Of a stretch of DNA of 64,000 nucleotides, positions 1 to 8,755 are shown in pieces; within the stretch, counting starts at the first letter, position 1; each line of letters begins with the position of its first letter. Location: NCBI GenBank assembly GCA_009379955.1, contig WHST01000014.1, forward strand, positions 1 through 64,000, in the 5' to 3' direction. The translations under genes and the position numbers were made by a program. The DNA is from Streptosporangiales bacterium (GTDB lineage Bacteria > Actinomycetota > Actinomycetes > Streptosporangiales > WHST01). Under the pieces are notes generated by a model, which ran no database searches, had not been told where the DNA came from, and worked only from the letters and a program-made list of their open reading frames with translations.

Positions 1-38
1 AACCACGTGATCGTCGATCAACACGTACAGTGCGGTCA

Positions 39-85
39 GGAGGGTGTTCAGATCTTTGCTCACACATCGAACATGAACACCCTCC
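39..85. terminator. inverted repeat, probable terminator
   Basis: A perfect 12-bp inverted repeat (GGAGGGTGTTCA at 39-50, its complement at 74-85) with a 23-nt loop. It lies ahead of the first whole gene and probably ends transcription of a gene outside the window. The rest of 1-211 shows no convincing gene. Confidence 0.45.
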
Positions 86-211
86 CCCACATCCACGGCC
101 ACGACGCGCCCAGGCCCTTCAAGGAATCACTCATCTAGGCGCCGTGTCGGTCCTCCTGGGTACTGTGCGGGCACGTTCGAACGACCCGCCCACCCGTACG
201 GAGGCAGCCCC

Positions 212-580
212 ATGGCCGGCGTCGCCCGCTTCCAGCTCGTCGCACTCGACACACCCGATCCCGAGGGACTCGCGCGGTTCTACGCCGACCTGACCGGCTG
301 GGAGATCGAGCCGCACGACGCCGACGACGGCTGGGTGCAGCTGCGCTCCGGGTCCGGGGCGACGATCGCGTTCCAGCGCGCGCCCGACCACGTGCCGCCG
401 CGGTGGCCAGACGCCGGTCACCCGCAGCAGCTCCATCTCGACTTCGAGGTCGACGACCTCGACCGAGGGGAGACGGACGTGCTGGCACTCGGCGCACGCA
501 AGGCCGAGTTCCAGCCGGGCACGTCGTTCCGGGTCTACCTCGACCCTGCCGGGCACCCGTTCTGTCTCGTCATCGACTGA
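212..580 (+). CDS. VOC family (glyoxalase-like) protein
   Basis: A 122-residue single-domain protein of the vicinal-oxygen-chelate superfamily. The N-terminal beta-alpha unit (FQLVALDTPDPEGLARFYA, about 7-25) is followed by the LHLDFEVDDLD strand near 76-86 and the closing YLDPAGHPFCLV strand, which is the usual layout of short actinobacterial VOC proteins. The ATG has a GAGG ribosome-binding site about 8 nt upstream. Family members bind small molecules or metals and act as dioxygenases, isomerases or resistance proteins; nothing here fixes a substrate. It stands alone and converges on the immunity gene downstream. Confidence 0.85.
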   Translation: MAGVARFQLVALDTPDPEGLARFYADLTGWEIEPHDADDGWVQLRSGSGATIAFQRAPDHVPPRWPDAGHPQQLHLDFEVDDLDRGETDVLALGARKAEFQPGTSFRVYLDPAGHPFCLVID

Positions 581-593
581 CGCGAGCGGACGT

Positions 594-986
594 TCAATCG
601 TCGGTGTCCTCGTCCTCGACCATCGGGACGTGCGGTGACAACGACTCGTCCACCTCGAGCCGCACGTCACCGCGGCGCATCACGTACCGCTTCCAATGCT
701 CGTCGTCGTGGTCGAACGTGTAGAGCACGCCGTACGACCCAGGCGCGGCCTGTGCCACGGCTTGGTAGAGCTCGAGCTGTCGGGGACCCTCATGGTTGTG
801 GGCGCCGGCCACCCACAGGTGCAGGTCGCCGTTGGCCCAGCGGAGGTCGACCGTCTCGTTGACGATTCCCTGGGCCCCCTCGACGAGCCGGGCGACGGCC
901 TGCACGGTGTCGCCGGTCGCGGAGTCCTCGAAGTCCACCACCTCGGGCGTCGTGCGGATCGTCGCCCAGCCGTGCCACTCGAACAT
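594..986 (-). CDS. Imm7-family orphan immunity protein
   Basis: A 130-residue acidic protein whose N-terminus (MFEWHGWATIR) and central NGDLHLWVAGAHNH segment match the Imm7 family of polymorphic-toxin immunity proteins. Such proteins normally neutralise a contact-dependent or secreted toxin encoded next door. No toxin, WXG100 or RHS gene is nearby, so this looks like an orphan immunity gene, perhaps kept for protection against kin toxins. The assignment comes from sequence resemblance; the cognate toxin is unknown. Confidence 0.7.
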   Translation of the reverse strand: MFEWHGWATIRTTPEVVDFEDSATGDTVQAVARLVEGAQGIVNETVDLRWANGDLHLWVAGAHNHEGPRQLELYQAVAQAAPGSYGVLYTFDHDDEHWKRYVMRRGDVRLEVDESLSPHVPMVEDEDTDD

Positions 987-1016
987 GCCGCCGAGAATCT
1001 CACGCCGGCGCGTGCG

Positions 1017-1610
1017 TCAGCGCGCGCCTGTCCGGCCGAGTCCGGCCATGAACTCGCTCATGCCGGCCGTCACGACGCCGAGGTTCTCGACGGACTTCAG
1101 CGGATCGTCCGGCGCCTCCAAGCTGTGGTCGGCGCCGGCGACCTCGACGTACGCGTGGCCCAGGGCCCTGGCCACGTCGCCGTGCCAGGTGCCGTCGGCG
1201 GTCCCGCCGACCAGGAGGGTGGGCGCGGTGGCCCGGCCGAGGGCCTCGCGCACCTCGGGCCTGGACAGCAGCGGGGTGAGCCAGATCGCCGGCAGTCCCC
1301 GGTCGGCGGCGACGGACGCGGCGAGTGACCCGAGCGACTTGCCCACCAGCAACGGTCGTGCAGCGGTCTCCGCGTCGAGTGCGCGTTGTGCCTGGCCGGT
1401 CACCCAGGCGATGGTCTCGGTCCAGTCGAGCTCGTGCGGGTGATGCCACCACACCTCCTGCACCGACCAGTCGTGGTGGGCGAGGACGGCTCTGGCGTAG
1501 TGGAGCAGGGGTCGCGCGGCCGTGTACCCGGCGCCGGGAAGGATCACCGCGACCCGGTCGGGATCGGCCTCGTGCCTGGTGGGTCCGCCGAAGAGCGCCT
1601 GCGTAGCCAT
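1017..1610 (-). CDS. small alpha/beta hydrolase
   Basis: A 197-residue compact alpha/beta hydrolase. The nucleophile elbow is GKSLGS (90-95, Ser92), the acid is probably Asp139 in GGTADGTW, and the base His162 in GADHSLE, so the triad is complete. It has no signal peptide or lid insertion, fitting a cytosolic esterase or dienelactone-hydrolase-like protein. It is a single gene with an ATG start. Substrate unknown. Confidence 0.8.
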   Translation of the reverse strand: MATQALFGGPTRHEADPDRVAVILPGAGYTAARPLLHYARAVLAHHDWSVQEVWWHHPHELDWTETIAWVTGQAQRALDAETAARPLLVGKSLGSLAASVAADRGLPAIWLTPLLSRPEVREALGRATAPTLLVGGTADGTWHGDVARALGHAYVEVAGADHSLEAPDDPLKSVENLGVVTAGMSEFMAGLGRTGAR

Positions 1611-1862
1611 GGCGGGGAGTTTACGAGTGCGCCGGACGTGCCGGTGGTCGTCTGCGTAGCAGTGTCACCACCGGCTGGTGGTCTCGTACCGGGAGTGGCA
1701 CACAGCGTGACGAGGACATCGCCGATGGGTGACACGACGCGGGCCGTACAGGCCTGGCTCGACAGGTGGAGCACCGACGAGGCCGTCGCCCACCGCACCG
1801 ACATGCGCGACGGCGGGGGATAGCGTTCGCTCGGACGGGTCGACACGAGGAGGGCGGGTGCC

Positions 1863-2762
1863 GTGAGCGGGAGACCGGCGGGCGGGCACGGACACGGGCA
1901 CGGACACGGCGATCCCTACGAGGACGACTGGGACGAGATGGCCGACCGGCTGGTGGGCGAGGCGGAGCTGTCGATCGCCTCCCTCGAGGAGTCGGCGCGC
2001 TGGCTCGCGCAGCTGACCGGCGACCGGCCCGTCCACCGCGTGCTCGACCTCGGGAGCGGCCCCGGCGTGGAGGCCTGCGTGCTCGCCGCCGCGTTCCCCG
2101 ACGCGGTGACCGAGGCCGTCGACGGCTCGGCACGCCTGCTGGCGCTGGCGGCGGAGCGTGCGACCGGACTCGGGGTCGGCGACCGCTTCGTCACGTCCGA
2201 ACGGCAGCTGCCCGACGGCCTCGACTCGCTCGAACCCGCGGACGTCGTCGTCTCGAGCCGGGTCGTCCATCACCTGGGCGACCAGGCAGCCGCGATACGC
2301 CGCATCGCCGCCCTCGTCCGGCCGGGTGGGCTGCTGGCGATCAGCGAGGGCGGGCTACCGCAGCGCACCCTGCCACGCGACATCGGTGTCGGCCGGCCGG
2401 GACTCGAGGCGCGGATCGACGTCGCGCTGCAGGACTGGTTCGGCGAGATGCGCGCCGCCCAGCCCGATGCCGTCGCGACGGTCGAGCACTGGCCGGGGAT
2501 CCTCGCCGGCGCGGGGCTCGTCCCGTGCGGCAGCCGCTCGTTCCTCACCGACCTGCCCGCGCCGCTCGACGAGCGGGCGCGGGCGGTGGTCACTGCTCGG
2601 TGGGGCGGCGTGCGCGACCGGGTGCAGGAGGTCCTCGCCGCCGACGACCTGGGCACGCTGGACCGCCTCCTCGACCCCGACGACCCCGCGGGCCTGCAGC
2701 GGCGCGACGACCTGTACCTGCTGACCGCCAGCACCGTCCACGTCGCTCGCGTTCGCGGGTGA
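1863..2762 (+). CDS. class I SAM-dependent methyltransferase
   Basis: A 299-residue methyltransferase. Motif I (VLDLGSGPG, about 60-68) and the SRVVHHLGD segment are typical of the Rossmann-like class I fold. The start is a GTG after a GAGGAGGG ribosome-binding site. The N-terminus carries a His-Gly repeat (GHGHGHGHG, about 8-16) that could bind metal or simply be a low-complexity tail. No operon partner reveals the substrate. Confidence 0.8.
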   Translation: MSGRPAGGHGHGHGHGDPYEDDWDEMADRLVGEAELSIASLEESARWLAQLTGDRPVHRVLDLGSGPGVEACVLAAAFPDAVTEAVDGSARLLALAAERATGLGVGDRFVTSERQLPDGLDSLEPADVVVSSRVVHHLGDQAAAIRRIAALVRPGGLLAISEGGLPQRTLPRDIGVGRPGLEARIDVALQDWFGEMRAAQPDAVATVEHWPGILAGAGLVPCGSRSFLTDLPAPLDERARAVVTARWGGVRDRVQEVLAADDLGTLDRLLDPDDPAGLQRRDDLYLLTASTVHVARVRG

Positions 2763-2796
2763 GCTCAGGCGACCACGGCGGTCGCGTCCGACCGGG

Positions 2797-3045
2797 TCAC
2801 GGGACGACGAGTCGGAGGATGACCGTCACGAGACAGAGCACCAGGACGGCGATGCCGCTCACCCGCGTCCAGGTGAGCCCGGCACGGGAGGGCTCGGGCA
2901 GCTTCTCGTACTGCCACAACCGGAACAGGTGACTCAGGTTCCACGCGTGCCGGGGAGCCAGGATCGCGAGTGCGCACCAGCCGAGCGCGACGAACGCCCC
3001 GAGCACCCAGAACAGGTGGCCGAACTCGATCTGTTCGAGGTCCAC
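2797..3045 (-). CDS. small two-TM protein, DUF6199-like
   Basis: An 82-residue protein with two predicted membrane helices (about 9-29 and 62-81). Between them is a segment rich in aromatic and basic residues, with a Glu-Pro-Ser motif ahead of the second helix, a pattern seen in DUF6199 proteins. GTG start. Function unknown; the family name is suggested by resemblance only. Confidence 0.55.
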   Translation of the reverse strand: MDLEQIEFGHLFWVLGAFVALGWCALAILAPRHAWNLSHLFRLWQYEKLPEPSRAGLTWTRVSGIAVLVLCLVTVILRLVVP

Positions 3046-3223
3046 GTCCGGCCGACCCCCTTGTCCGTTGCGGGCCCGTTCGAGTCACGCCGCACGTGCA
3101 CGGTTCCCTCCGGTCTCGTCGGCTACCCGCCGACCCCGGGGACAGCGTGACCGCGACGACGTCGGACACGTAGCGACCGCCCTCGACATCACCCGGGACC
3201 ACGAGCCGCGGCCGAACGCCGGG

Positions 3224-3799
3224 TCAGGACGCCGCGCGGCCGGCGAGGCCGAGGATGCGGTGGAGCAGCGGGGCGTCGGCAGGGACTGGGACCTCGGGGC
3301 CGTAGGCGCCCATCTTGCGCCCCATCTGGGCGGTGTTCTCGAGCTCGCCGTGCACGAATGCGAGGACGTCGTCGTCCCAGACCGGCCGCTGATCGGTGGC
3401 CTGGGCGAGGTCCCACCCGTGCAGGACGAGCTCCCCGACGACCATGCCGCCGATCATGGGCGCCGGCATCGGCGTGGGGCCGACCATGCTCGTCGTGCCC
3501 TCCCACGCCTCGGGCGCACTCCACGCCGCGGCGGTCCGCTCCAGCTGCGCGACGAGATCGCCGGCCCAGTCGTCGGCCTTGGTCAGGTCGACGTCCGACT
3601 CGTTCTCGGCCGGCGGCGGTGTGGGAGCCTTGCGGCCCGCCCCCTCCAGCGACGGTCCGAAGAACAGCAGGTGATTGACGAGCCCGCGCACGTCGTACTC
3701 GGCGCACGGTGTTTGTGCGTCGAGCTTGTCGGGCCCGATGGCGCGGACGATCTCCACGACGGGCGCGCACGCCCGTCCGATCAACTGGTTTCCATGCAT
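3224..3799 (-). CDS. TIGR03086-type DinB/maleylpyruvate isomerase-like protein
   Basis: A 191-residue four-helix protein of the DinB-like, mycothiol-dependent maleylpyruvate isomerase superfamily (TIGR03086 type). Supporting motifs are TPCAEYDVRGLVNHLL (about 28-43) with a metal-ligand His, and the GELVLHGWDLA helix (about 122-132) with a second His. I chose the internal ATG at 3799 because upstream residues are unlike the family. Members are metal-binding and often use mycothiol; the reaction here is unknown. Confidence 0.75.
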   Translation of the reverse strand: MHGNQLIGRACAPVVEIVRAIGPDKLDAQTPCAEYDVRGLVNHLLFFGPSLEGAGRKAPTPPPAENESDVDLTKADDWAGDLVAQLERTAAAWSAPEAWEGTTSMVGPTPMPAPMIGGMVVGELVLHGWDLAQATDQRPVWDDDVLAFVHGELENTAQMGRKMGAYGPEVPVPADAPLLHRILGLAGRAAS

Positions 3800-3995
3800 G
3801 CCGTCACGGTAGACGCGACGGCCTGCCGTCGTATTGGAGAAAGGCGACAAGCTCGGTTGTAGCTGTCGAATCGCACGAGACCATCCACGCTCCCATCGCC
3901 AGGTTGCGGGCGACCGTACGCTTGCCGGCTAAAAGGTTCGGCCAACGCCCGCCATCGGGGGCCGCGGGCGTGACCACGCTCGAGAGGATCCGCTG

Positions 3996-4682
3996 GTGAG
4001 CCGCGAATCGAACCCGGACAACGGTGGAGGATCAGCGGACCGACCCAGGCCGCTGTTCGGCCGCTACTACGCGCGGGTCAGTGAGCGGCTGGAGGCGGAG
4101 GGGCTCACCGAACTGCGCCGGGAGCTGCTCGCGGGCCTGTCGGGCGAGGTCGCAGAGATCGGCGCGGGCAACGGCATGAACTTCCGCCACTACCCGACCT
4201 CGGTCATGGCTGTCGCGGCCGTCGAGCCGGAGCCGTACCTGCGCGGGCTGGCCGTCCGCGCTGCCGGCTCCGCGCCGGTGCCCGTGACCGTCCACGCCGG
4301 CCGGGCCGACCGGCTTCCACTCGCCGACGACTCCGCCGACGCCGCTGTCCTTTGCCTGGTGATGTGCTCCCTGGACGACCGTCCGGCGGCGCTCGCGGAG
4401 CTGCTGCGGGTCCTCCGCCCCGGCGGCGTCCTGCGGTTCTTCGAGCACACCCGCGCGGAGACGCCGGGTCTCCGGATGGTGCAGCGCCTCGCCGACGCCA
4501 CCGTGTGGCCGCTGCTGACCGGTGGGTGCCACACCTCGACCGACCCCGTGGCGGCGCTCACCGACGCGGGCTTCCGTGTCGGTGACTGTCGGCGGCTGCG
4601 GTTCCCCGAGCGCTTCACCCAACCGTCGACCCCGCACGTGCTCGGCGTCGCTCACGCTCCGCCTTGCGTCTTGGATCGATAA
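3996..4682 (+). CDS. class I SAM-dependent methyltransferase beside the ars genes
   Basis: A 228-residue methyltransferase with motif I EIGAGNGMNF (about 54-63), an acidic residue after the second strand (VEPEPYL) and the LRPGGVLRFFEHTR post-motif seen in UbiE/METTL7-like enzymes. GTG start with GAGAGG upstream. It lies 16 bp before arsR. It is not ArsM: the conserved cysteines that bind As(III) in that family are absent. It could belong to the arsenic cluster or be an independent lipid or small-molecule methylase. Confidence 0.75.
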   Translation: MSRESNPDNGGGSADRPRPLFGRYYARVSERLEAEGLTELRRELLAGLSGEVAEIGAGNGMNFRHYPTSVMAVAAVEPEPYLRGLAVRAAGSAPVPVTVHAGRADRLPLADDSADAAVLCLVMCSLDDRPAALAELLRVLRPGGVLRFFEHTRAETPGLRMVQRLADATVWPLLTGGCHTSTDPVAALTDAGFRVGDCRRLRFPERFTQPSTPHVLGVAHAPPCVLDR

Positions 4683-4698
4683 GTGTCAAATTAGATGG

Positions 4699-5061
4699 GT
4701 GACGAATCAAGGTGCGGCTCCCGCTCCGGCCGACGCGTGCGGCGGCACGCTGATGTGCGTACCGCTGGGAGAGGCGGAGGCGAGCGAGCTGGCGCCGCTG
4801 TTGAAGGCGATCGCGGATCCCGTCCGGCTGCGGCTGCTGTCGCTGATCGCGTGCCACGAGGGTGGCGAGGCGTGTGTCTGTGAGCTGACCGGCGCGTTCG
4901 AGCTGACCGCACCGACGATCTCGCATCACCTGAAGGTGCTGCGCGAGGCCGGCCTGATCGCCGCCGAACGTCGGGGCACCTGGATCTACTACCGCGCCGA
5001 CGGCCGGGTTCTCGGCCGGATCTCGGCGCTGCTGGCCGCTCGGGAGCTGGTCGGCGCGTGA
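4699..5061 (+). CDS. arsR: ArsR/SmtB-family arsenic-responsive repressor
   Basis: A 120-residue winged-helix repressor. The helix-turn-helix (LTAPTISHHLKVLREAGLI) is preceded by the thiolate pair in GEACVCELT (Cys59 and Cys61); Cys14, Cys20 and Cys52 are further candidate ligands. As(III) or Sb(III) binding should release DNA. The GTG at 4699 was chosen because upstream sequence in frame belongs to the preceding gene's 3' end. The final TGA overlaps the GTG of the pump gene (GTGA), so the two are translationally coupled. Confidence 0.9.
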   Translation: MTNQGAAPAPADACGGTLMCVPLGEAEASELAPLLKAIADPVRLRLLSLIACHEGGEACVCELTGAFELTAPTISHHLKVLREAGLIAAERRGTWIYYRADGRVLGRISALLAARELVGA

Positions 5062-6179
5062 CCCGCTCCCCTCGGTCCGACGTTCTCCCCTCCACGCCGT
5101 CGGAGAGCGAGCCGCAGGTCACGGCTCGCCTGTCGCGCCTGGACCGGTGGTTGCCGGTGTGGATCGCCGCGGCGATGGCCGTGGGGCTGCTCGCCGGCCG
5201 GACGGTGCCGGGTATGGGTGCGGCGGTGGACGCGGTCAGCGTCGACGGGGTCTCGCTCCCGATCGCGGTCGGGCTGCTGGTGATGATGTACCCGGTGCTG
5301 GCGAAGGTCCGCTATGACCGGCTCGGCGCGGTCACCGGTGACCGCCGGCTGCTCGTCCCGTCGCTGGTGCTGAACTGGCTGGTCGGACCTGCGCTGATGT
5401 TCGCGCTGGCCTGGCTGTTCCTGCCCGACCTGCCCGCCTACCGGACCGGACTGATCATCGTCGGGCTCGCCCGCTGCATCGCGATGGTGATCATCTGGAA
5501 CGACCTGGCCGGCGGTGACCGCGAGGCCGCCGCCGTCCTCGTCGCTCTCAACTCGGTGTTCCAGGTCCTCGCGTTCGCCGCGCTCGGCTGGTTCTACCTG
5601 CGGGTCCTGCCCGGCTGGCTCGGTCTCGACACCGCCGGCCTCGACGTGTCGGCCTGGGCGATCGCCCGCAGCGTGCTGATCTTCCTCGGTGTTCCCCTGG
5701 TCGCCGGTTACCTGACCCGCCGCCTCGGCGAACGTGCGCGCGGCCGCACCTGGTACGAGACCCGGTTCCTGCCGCGGCTGGGGCCGTGGGCGCTGTACGG
5801 GCTGCTGTTCACCATCGTGGTCCTGTTCGCGCTGCAGGGCGACGCGATCACGTCCCGGCCGCTCGACGTGGCCCGGATCGCCGTGCCCCTGCTGGTGTAC
5901 TTCGCGGTGATGTGGATCGGCGCCTACGCGTTCGGTCGCGCGGTGCGGTTGCCGTACGAGCGGGCGACGACCCTGGCGTTCACCGCGGCGGGCAACAACT
6001 TCGAGCTCGCCATCGCGGTCGCGATCGCCACCTTCGGCGTCACCTCTGGCCAGGCCCTGGCCGGCGTCGTCGGCCCGCTGATCGAGGTCCCCGTCCTCGT
6101 CGCCCTGGTCTACCTGTCGCTGGCGCTGCGCCGGCGACTCCGCAGCGCCGCACCGGGAGGGCAGACTGATGACTCGTGA
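5058..6179 (+). CDS. acr3: ACR3-family arsenite efflux permease
   Basis: A 373-residue membrane protein with about ten helices. The diagnostic segment GLARCIAMVIIWNDLAGGD carries the conserved Cys (about 140) needed for arsenite transport in ACR3 proteins, and the late helix AAGNNFELAIAVAIATFG is the family signature. It exports As(III) using the proton gradient, taking the product of the downstream arsenate reductase. The start overlaps arsR by 4 nt and the end overlaps arsC by 11 nt, a tight arsR-acr3-arsC operon. Confidence 0.93.
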   Translation: MTRSPRSDVLPSTPSESEPQVTARLSRLDRWLPVWIAAAMAVGLLAGRTVPGMGAAVDAVSVDGVSLPIAVGLLVMMYPVLAKVRYDRLGAVTGDRRLLVPSLVLNWLVGPALMFALAWLFLPDLPAYRTGLIIVGLARCIAMVIIWNDLAGGDREAAAVLVALNSVFQVLAFAALGWFYLRVLPGWLGLDTAGLDVSAWAIARSVLIFLGVPLVAGYLTRRLGERARGRTWYETRFLPRLGPWALYGLLFTIVVLFALQGDAITSRPLDVARIAVPLLVYFAVMWIGAYAFGRAVRLPYERATTLAFTAAGNNFELAIAVAIATFGVTSGQALAGVVGPLIEVPVLVALVYLSLALRRRLRSAAPGGQTDDS

Positions 6180-6831
6180 CGGATGCGCCGACCTGGAATC
6201 GTGTCACGTACTCGATGCCGGGCCCGTGCTCGACCGTGCTGCCGCGCACCTGGCAGAGCGCTACACCGGCACCTTCGCGTACGAGACCGTCCGCGACCTC
6301 GTCCGCGACTCCTACATCCGGCTGACCGCGACCGCCCGCATCCACACCTACCTACCCGTACTCGCGACCCGGCTGGCCGACGACCGGCTCCGTGCCACCG
6401 CGAAGATCCGAGGAGTCCTGATGCCCACCACGCCCGAGGTCCTGTTCGTCTGCGTGCACAATGCCGGCCGTTCACAGATGGCCGCCGCCCTGCTCGACCA
6501 CCACGCCGCCGGCCGCGTCCTCGTCCGGTCCGCCGGATCCACTCCCGCCTCGCAGATCAACCCCGCGGTCGTCGAGGCGATGGACGAGCTCGGCCTCGAC
6601 CTCTCCAAGGAGTTCCCCAAGCCTCTGACCGACGAGGCCGTCCAGGCCGCCGACGTCGTCGTCACCATGGGCTGCGGCGACGCCTGCCCGGTCTACCCCG
6701 GCAAGCGGTACCTCGACTGGGATCTGCCCGACCCCGCCGGCCAACCCCTCGAGACCGTGCGCGCGATCCGGGACCAGATCGACACCCGCGTCCGCTCCCT
6801 GCTCGCCGACCTCGCACTCGCACCCGGCTGA
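6169..6831 (+). CDS. arsC: arsenate reductase (LMW-PTP type) with N-terminal three-helix domain
   Basis: A 220-residue fusion. Residues about 15-80 form a helical domain often found ahead of actinobacterial arsenate reductases; residues 88-220 are a low-molecular-weight phosphatase-type ArsC with P-loop CVHNAGRSQ (Cys95), further cysteines in MGCGDACP and the general acid in LDWDLPDP. It reduces As(V) to As(III), probably with mycothiol or thioredoxin. An internal ATG at 6421 (Met85), exactly at the domain junction, follows a GAGGAG ribosome-binding site, so a short catalytic form may also be made. Confidence 0.9.
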   Translation: MTRDGCADLESCHVLDAGPVLDRAAAHLAERYTGTFAYETVRDLVRDSYIRLTATARIHTYLPVLATRLADDRLRATAKIRGVLMPTTPEVLFVCVHNAGRSQMAAALLDHHAAGRVLVRSAGSTPASQINPAVVEAMDELGLDLSKEFPKPLTDEAVQAADVVVTMGCGDACPVYPGKRYLDWDLPDPAGQPLETVRAIRDQIDTRVRSLLADLALAPG

Positions 6832-6872
6832 GCTTCCTCGGCCGTGGTGCCGATCACCTCGCGGCCGCAACA

Positions 6873-6922
6873 CGTGAACGGCACCCTCACCGTGCCCCGA
6901 CACGGTGAGGGTGCCGTTCACG
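6873..6922. terminator. 22-bp perfect hairpin, bidirectional terminator
   Basis: Perfect 22-bp arms (6873-6894 and 6901-6922) with a 6-nt loop between convergent genes arsC and the hydrolase. The right arm begins CACGGTGAGGGTGCC, the same core as the terminator at 48639-48698, so it belongs to a repeated palindrome family. Confidence 0.8.
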
Positions 6923-7032
6923 GGTGCGCTCCGATCACGTGGACGTGATCAAACGGTGCGGGCGGCGAGCCTACTGACGACTCAGGCCCATGTGCCCTTG
7001 CTCAGCCGCCTGGTCAGGTACGCCGCGACGCT

Positions 7033-7995
7033 TCAGGTCAGGGACGACGTCGGCTCCTGGTCAAGGCCCAGCCACGGCCGGCTGCGTCCTGCCGTCTCGG
7101 CGGTGTCCGGCACGTGACGCGGTGGGTCAACCGGCCTGGACGGCGAGCCCGGTCGTTGTCGTCTCGTGTCCGCGGCGATGGCGTCGGCGAGTTGCTCTGG
7201 AGCGTCGAGTGCGATGAGCGTCCTGGCGTTCGGTACCTCCACGAACCGGGCGTCACCGAAGGCCTGCTGCAGGCGGCGGCCGAGCGTCGTCTTGAAGGCG
7301 TTGTCGGCGGTGCCCCACAGGATCGTGACCGGTCCGCTGAACCGGCCGAGCCGGGTCGAGACGTCGAGCAGGTCCTTGGGATCGGCGGCCTCGAGGAACG
7401 CGACGGCGTCCTTGCGGATCGCCTTGTTCGTGAGGCTCGGCTCGATCCAGGCCCGTGTCTGCGCGGGGTCGAGATTGTTGGCGAGCAGCCCCAGTCCCAT
7501 CGGCGAGTGCCGGAAGGCGCGCGATCGCATCGGCTGCAGGTTGAGCTTCATCCTGATCTCGCCCTTGAGCAGGGAGAACATGATGGTGAACGGGAACGGG
7601 GGGAACGTGTCGAACGCGTCGCAGTTGGTGAGGACGACCCGGCCGATCCGGCGCGTGTCCGTGTCGAGCAGGAACTGGCACAGCGCGCCGCCGGTGTCGC
7701 CGCCCACGAGCGTGACATCGCGCAGGTCGAGTGCCTCGATGAAGGAGAGGATCTGCTTGGCGACTCCGCGCGGTGACTGGTCGGTTCCCGGCTTCACGGG
7801 GGAGCGGTGCGCGCCTAGTGGCCAGTCGGGGGCGTAGGAGCGGATGCCCTGTGTCGCGAGCAGGTCGGCGACACCTGACCAGAGCGACCCGTCCATCAGG
7901 AACGGGTGGACGAAGAGAACCGGCGGTGCGGCCGAGGTGGTCGGACCGGCGGCGCGGAAGTTCACGATTCCGTGTGGGAGTTCGATCGATGTCAC
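7033..7995 (-). CDS. alpha/beta hydrolase with Asp nucleophile
   Basis: A 320-residue hydrolase. The nucleophile elbow is VGGDTGGAL with Asp100 in place of Ser, as in haloalkane dehalogenase and epoxide hydrolase relatives. The acid is likely in WGTADNAF. The usual late His position reads VPNARTLIALDAPEQ with Thr, so the base is not obvious. The C-terminal 40 residues are low-complexity and may be read-through of a worn end. It is divergent from the TetR gene at 8056, which probably controls it. GTG start. Confidence 0.75.
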   Translation of the reverse strand: MTSIELPHGIVNFRAAGPTTSAAPPVLFVHPFLMDGSLWSGVADLLATQGIRSYAPDWPLGAHRSPVKPGTDQSPRGVAKQILSFIEALDLRDVTLVGGDTGGALCQFLLDTDTRRIGRVVLTNCDAFDTFPPFPFTIMFSLLKGEIRMKLNLQPMRSRAFRHSPMGLGLLANNLDPAQTRAWIEPSLTNKAIRKDAVAFLEAADPKDLLDVSTRLGRFSGPVTILWGTADNAFKTTLGRRLQQAFGDARFVEVPNARTLIALDAPEQLADAIAADTRRQRPGSPSRPVDPPRHVPDTAETAGRSRPWLGLDQEPTSSLT

Positions 7996-8041
7996 GGTGC
8001 GTCCCCTAGTCTGTGCAAGTTACCGACAACCTCCATGTACT

Positions 8042-8056
8042 TACAGGCAGACTGTA
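8042..8056. promoter_or_regulatory. candidate TetR operator
   Basis: The interrupted palindrome TACAG-GCAGA-CTGTA sits in the 60-bp gap between the divergent hydrolase and TetR genes and touches the TetR ATG. It is the best dyad in the gap and fits autoregulation plus control of the hydrolase; binding is inferred. Confidence 0.45.
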
Positions 8057-8682
8057 TGAATAAATCACGCCGTACGCAAGCCGAACGCACGGCCGCCACC
8101 CGGGCCGCGCTCGTCAGTGCTGGGCGCCGGCTCTTCGCCGAGCACGGGTTCGCCGGAGTGGGGACCGAGGCGATCGTCCACGATGCCGCCGTGAGCCGCG
8201 GCGCGCTCTATCACCACTTCGCGGACAAGACCGAGCTGTTCGCGGCGGTCCTCGACGACGTCGAGGGTGAGGTGTCGGGTCACCTCGCTGCCGTCGTGAG
8301 CGCCGATGCCTCCGGCGGCTTCGTCGAGGTCATGATCCGCTGCGTCGAGGCCTGGCTCGACGCCTGTGAGCGACCCGAGGTCCAGCGCATCGTGCTGGTC
8401 GACGGCCCGTCGGTACTGGGCTGGGTGCGGTGGCGCGAGATCTGTCAGCCGCACATCCTCGGGCTCGTCTCGACCGCCCTCGCGCAGGGCATGGCGGACG
8501 GCTCACTCGACCCGCAGCCCGTCACGCCGCTCGCACACCTCCTGCTCGCCGTCGCCGACGAGGCCGCGATGTATGTCGTCAGCAACGCGGACCCGGTCGC
8601 CGCGCGCCGCGAGATCGTGGCGATCGTGCGCCGGCTCCTCGAGTCACTCACCCTCGGTGCCGTGTCACCTCATCGAACCTGA
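8056..8682 (+). CDS. TetR-family regulator
   Basis: A 208-residue repressor. The N-terminal helix-turn-helix spans about 30-52 (VGTEAIVHDAAVSRGALYHHF), followed by the conserved FADKTELFAAV helix; the remaining residues form the ligand-binding and dimerisation domain. ATG at 8056 gives the usual short basic N-terminus (MNKSRRTQAERTAATRAAL). It is divergent from the Asp-type hydrolase, the likely target. Ligand unknown. Confidence 0.9.
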   Translation: MNKSRRTQAERTAATRAALVSAGRRLFAEHGFAGVGTEAIVHDAAVSRGALYHHFADKTELFAAVLDDVEGEVSGHLAAVVSADASGGFVEVMIRCVEAWLDACERPEVQRIVLVDGPSVLGWVRWREICQPHILGLVSTALAQGMADGSLDPQPVTPLAHLLLAVADEAAMYVVSNADPVAARREIVAIVRRLLESLTLGAVSPHRT

Positions 8683-8755
8683 CCGCCAGTCGGCGTCCCT
8701 CGTTCATGCAGGGCACCCCGGGCTGAGTGGACGATGACCGTAGCCGTCACGCCCG

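Noticed and set aside
3996-4682. Arsenite methyltransferase ArsM
   Set aside because: It lies next to arsR but lacks the conserved As-binding cysteines. Only the general methyltransferase fold is visible.
7033-7995. Haloalkane dehalogenase
   Set aside because: The Asp nucleophile fits, but the late His is replaced by Thr and the halide-binding Trp pair is not evident, so only a general hydrolase call is safe.
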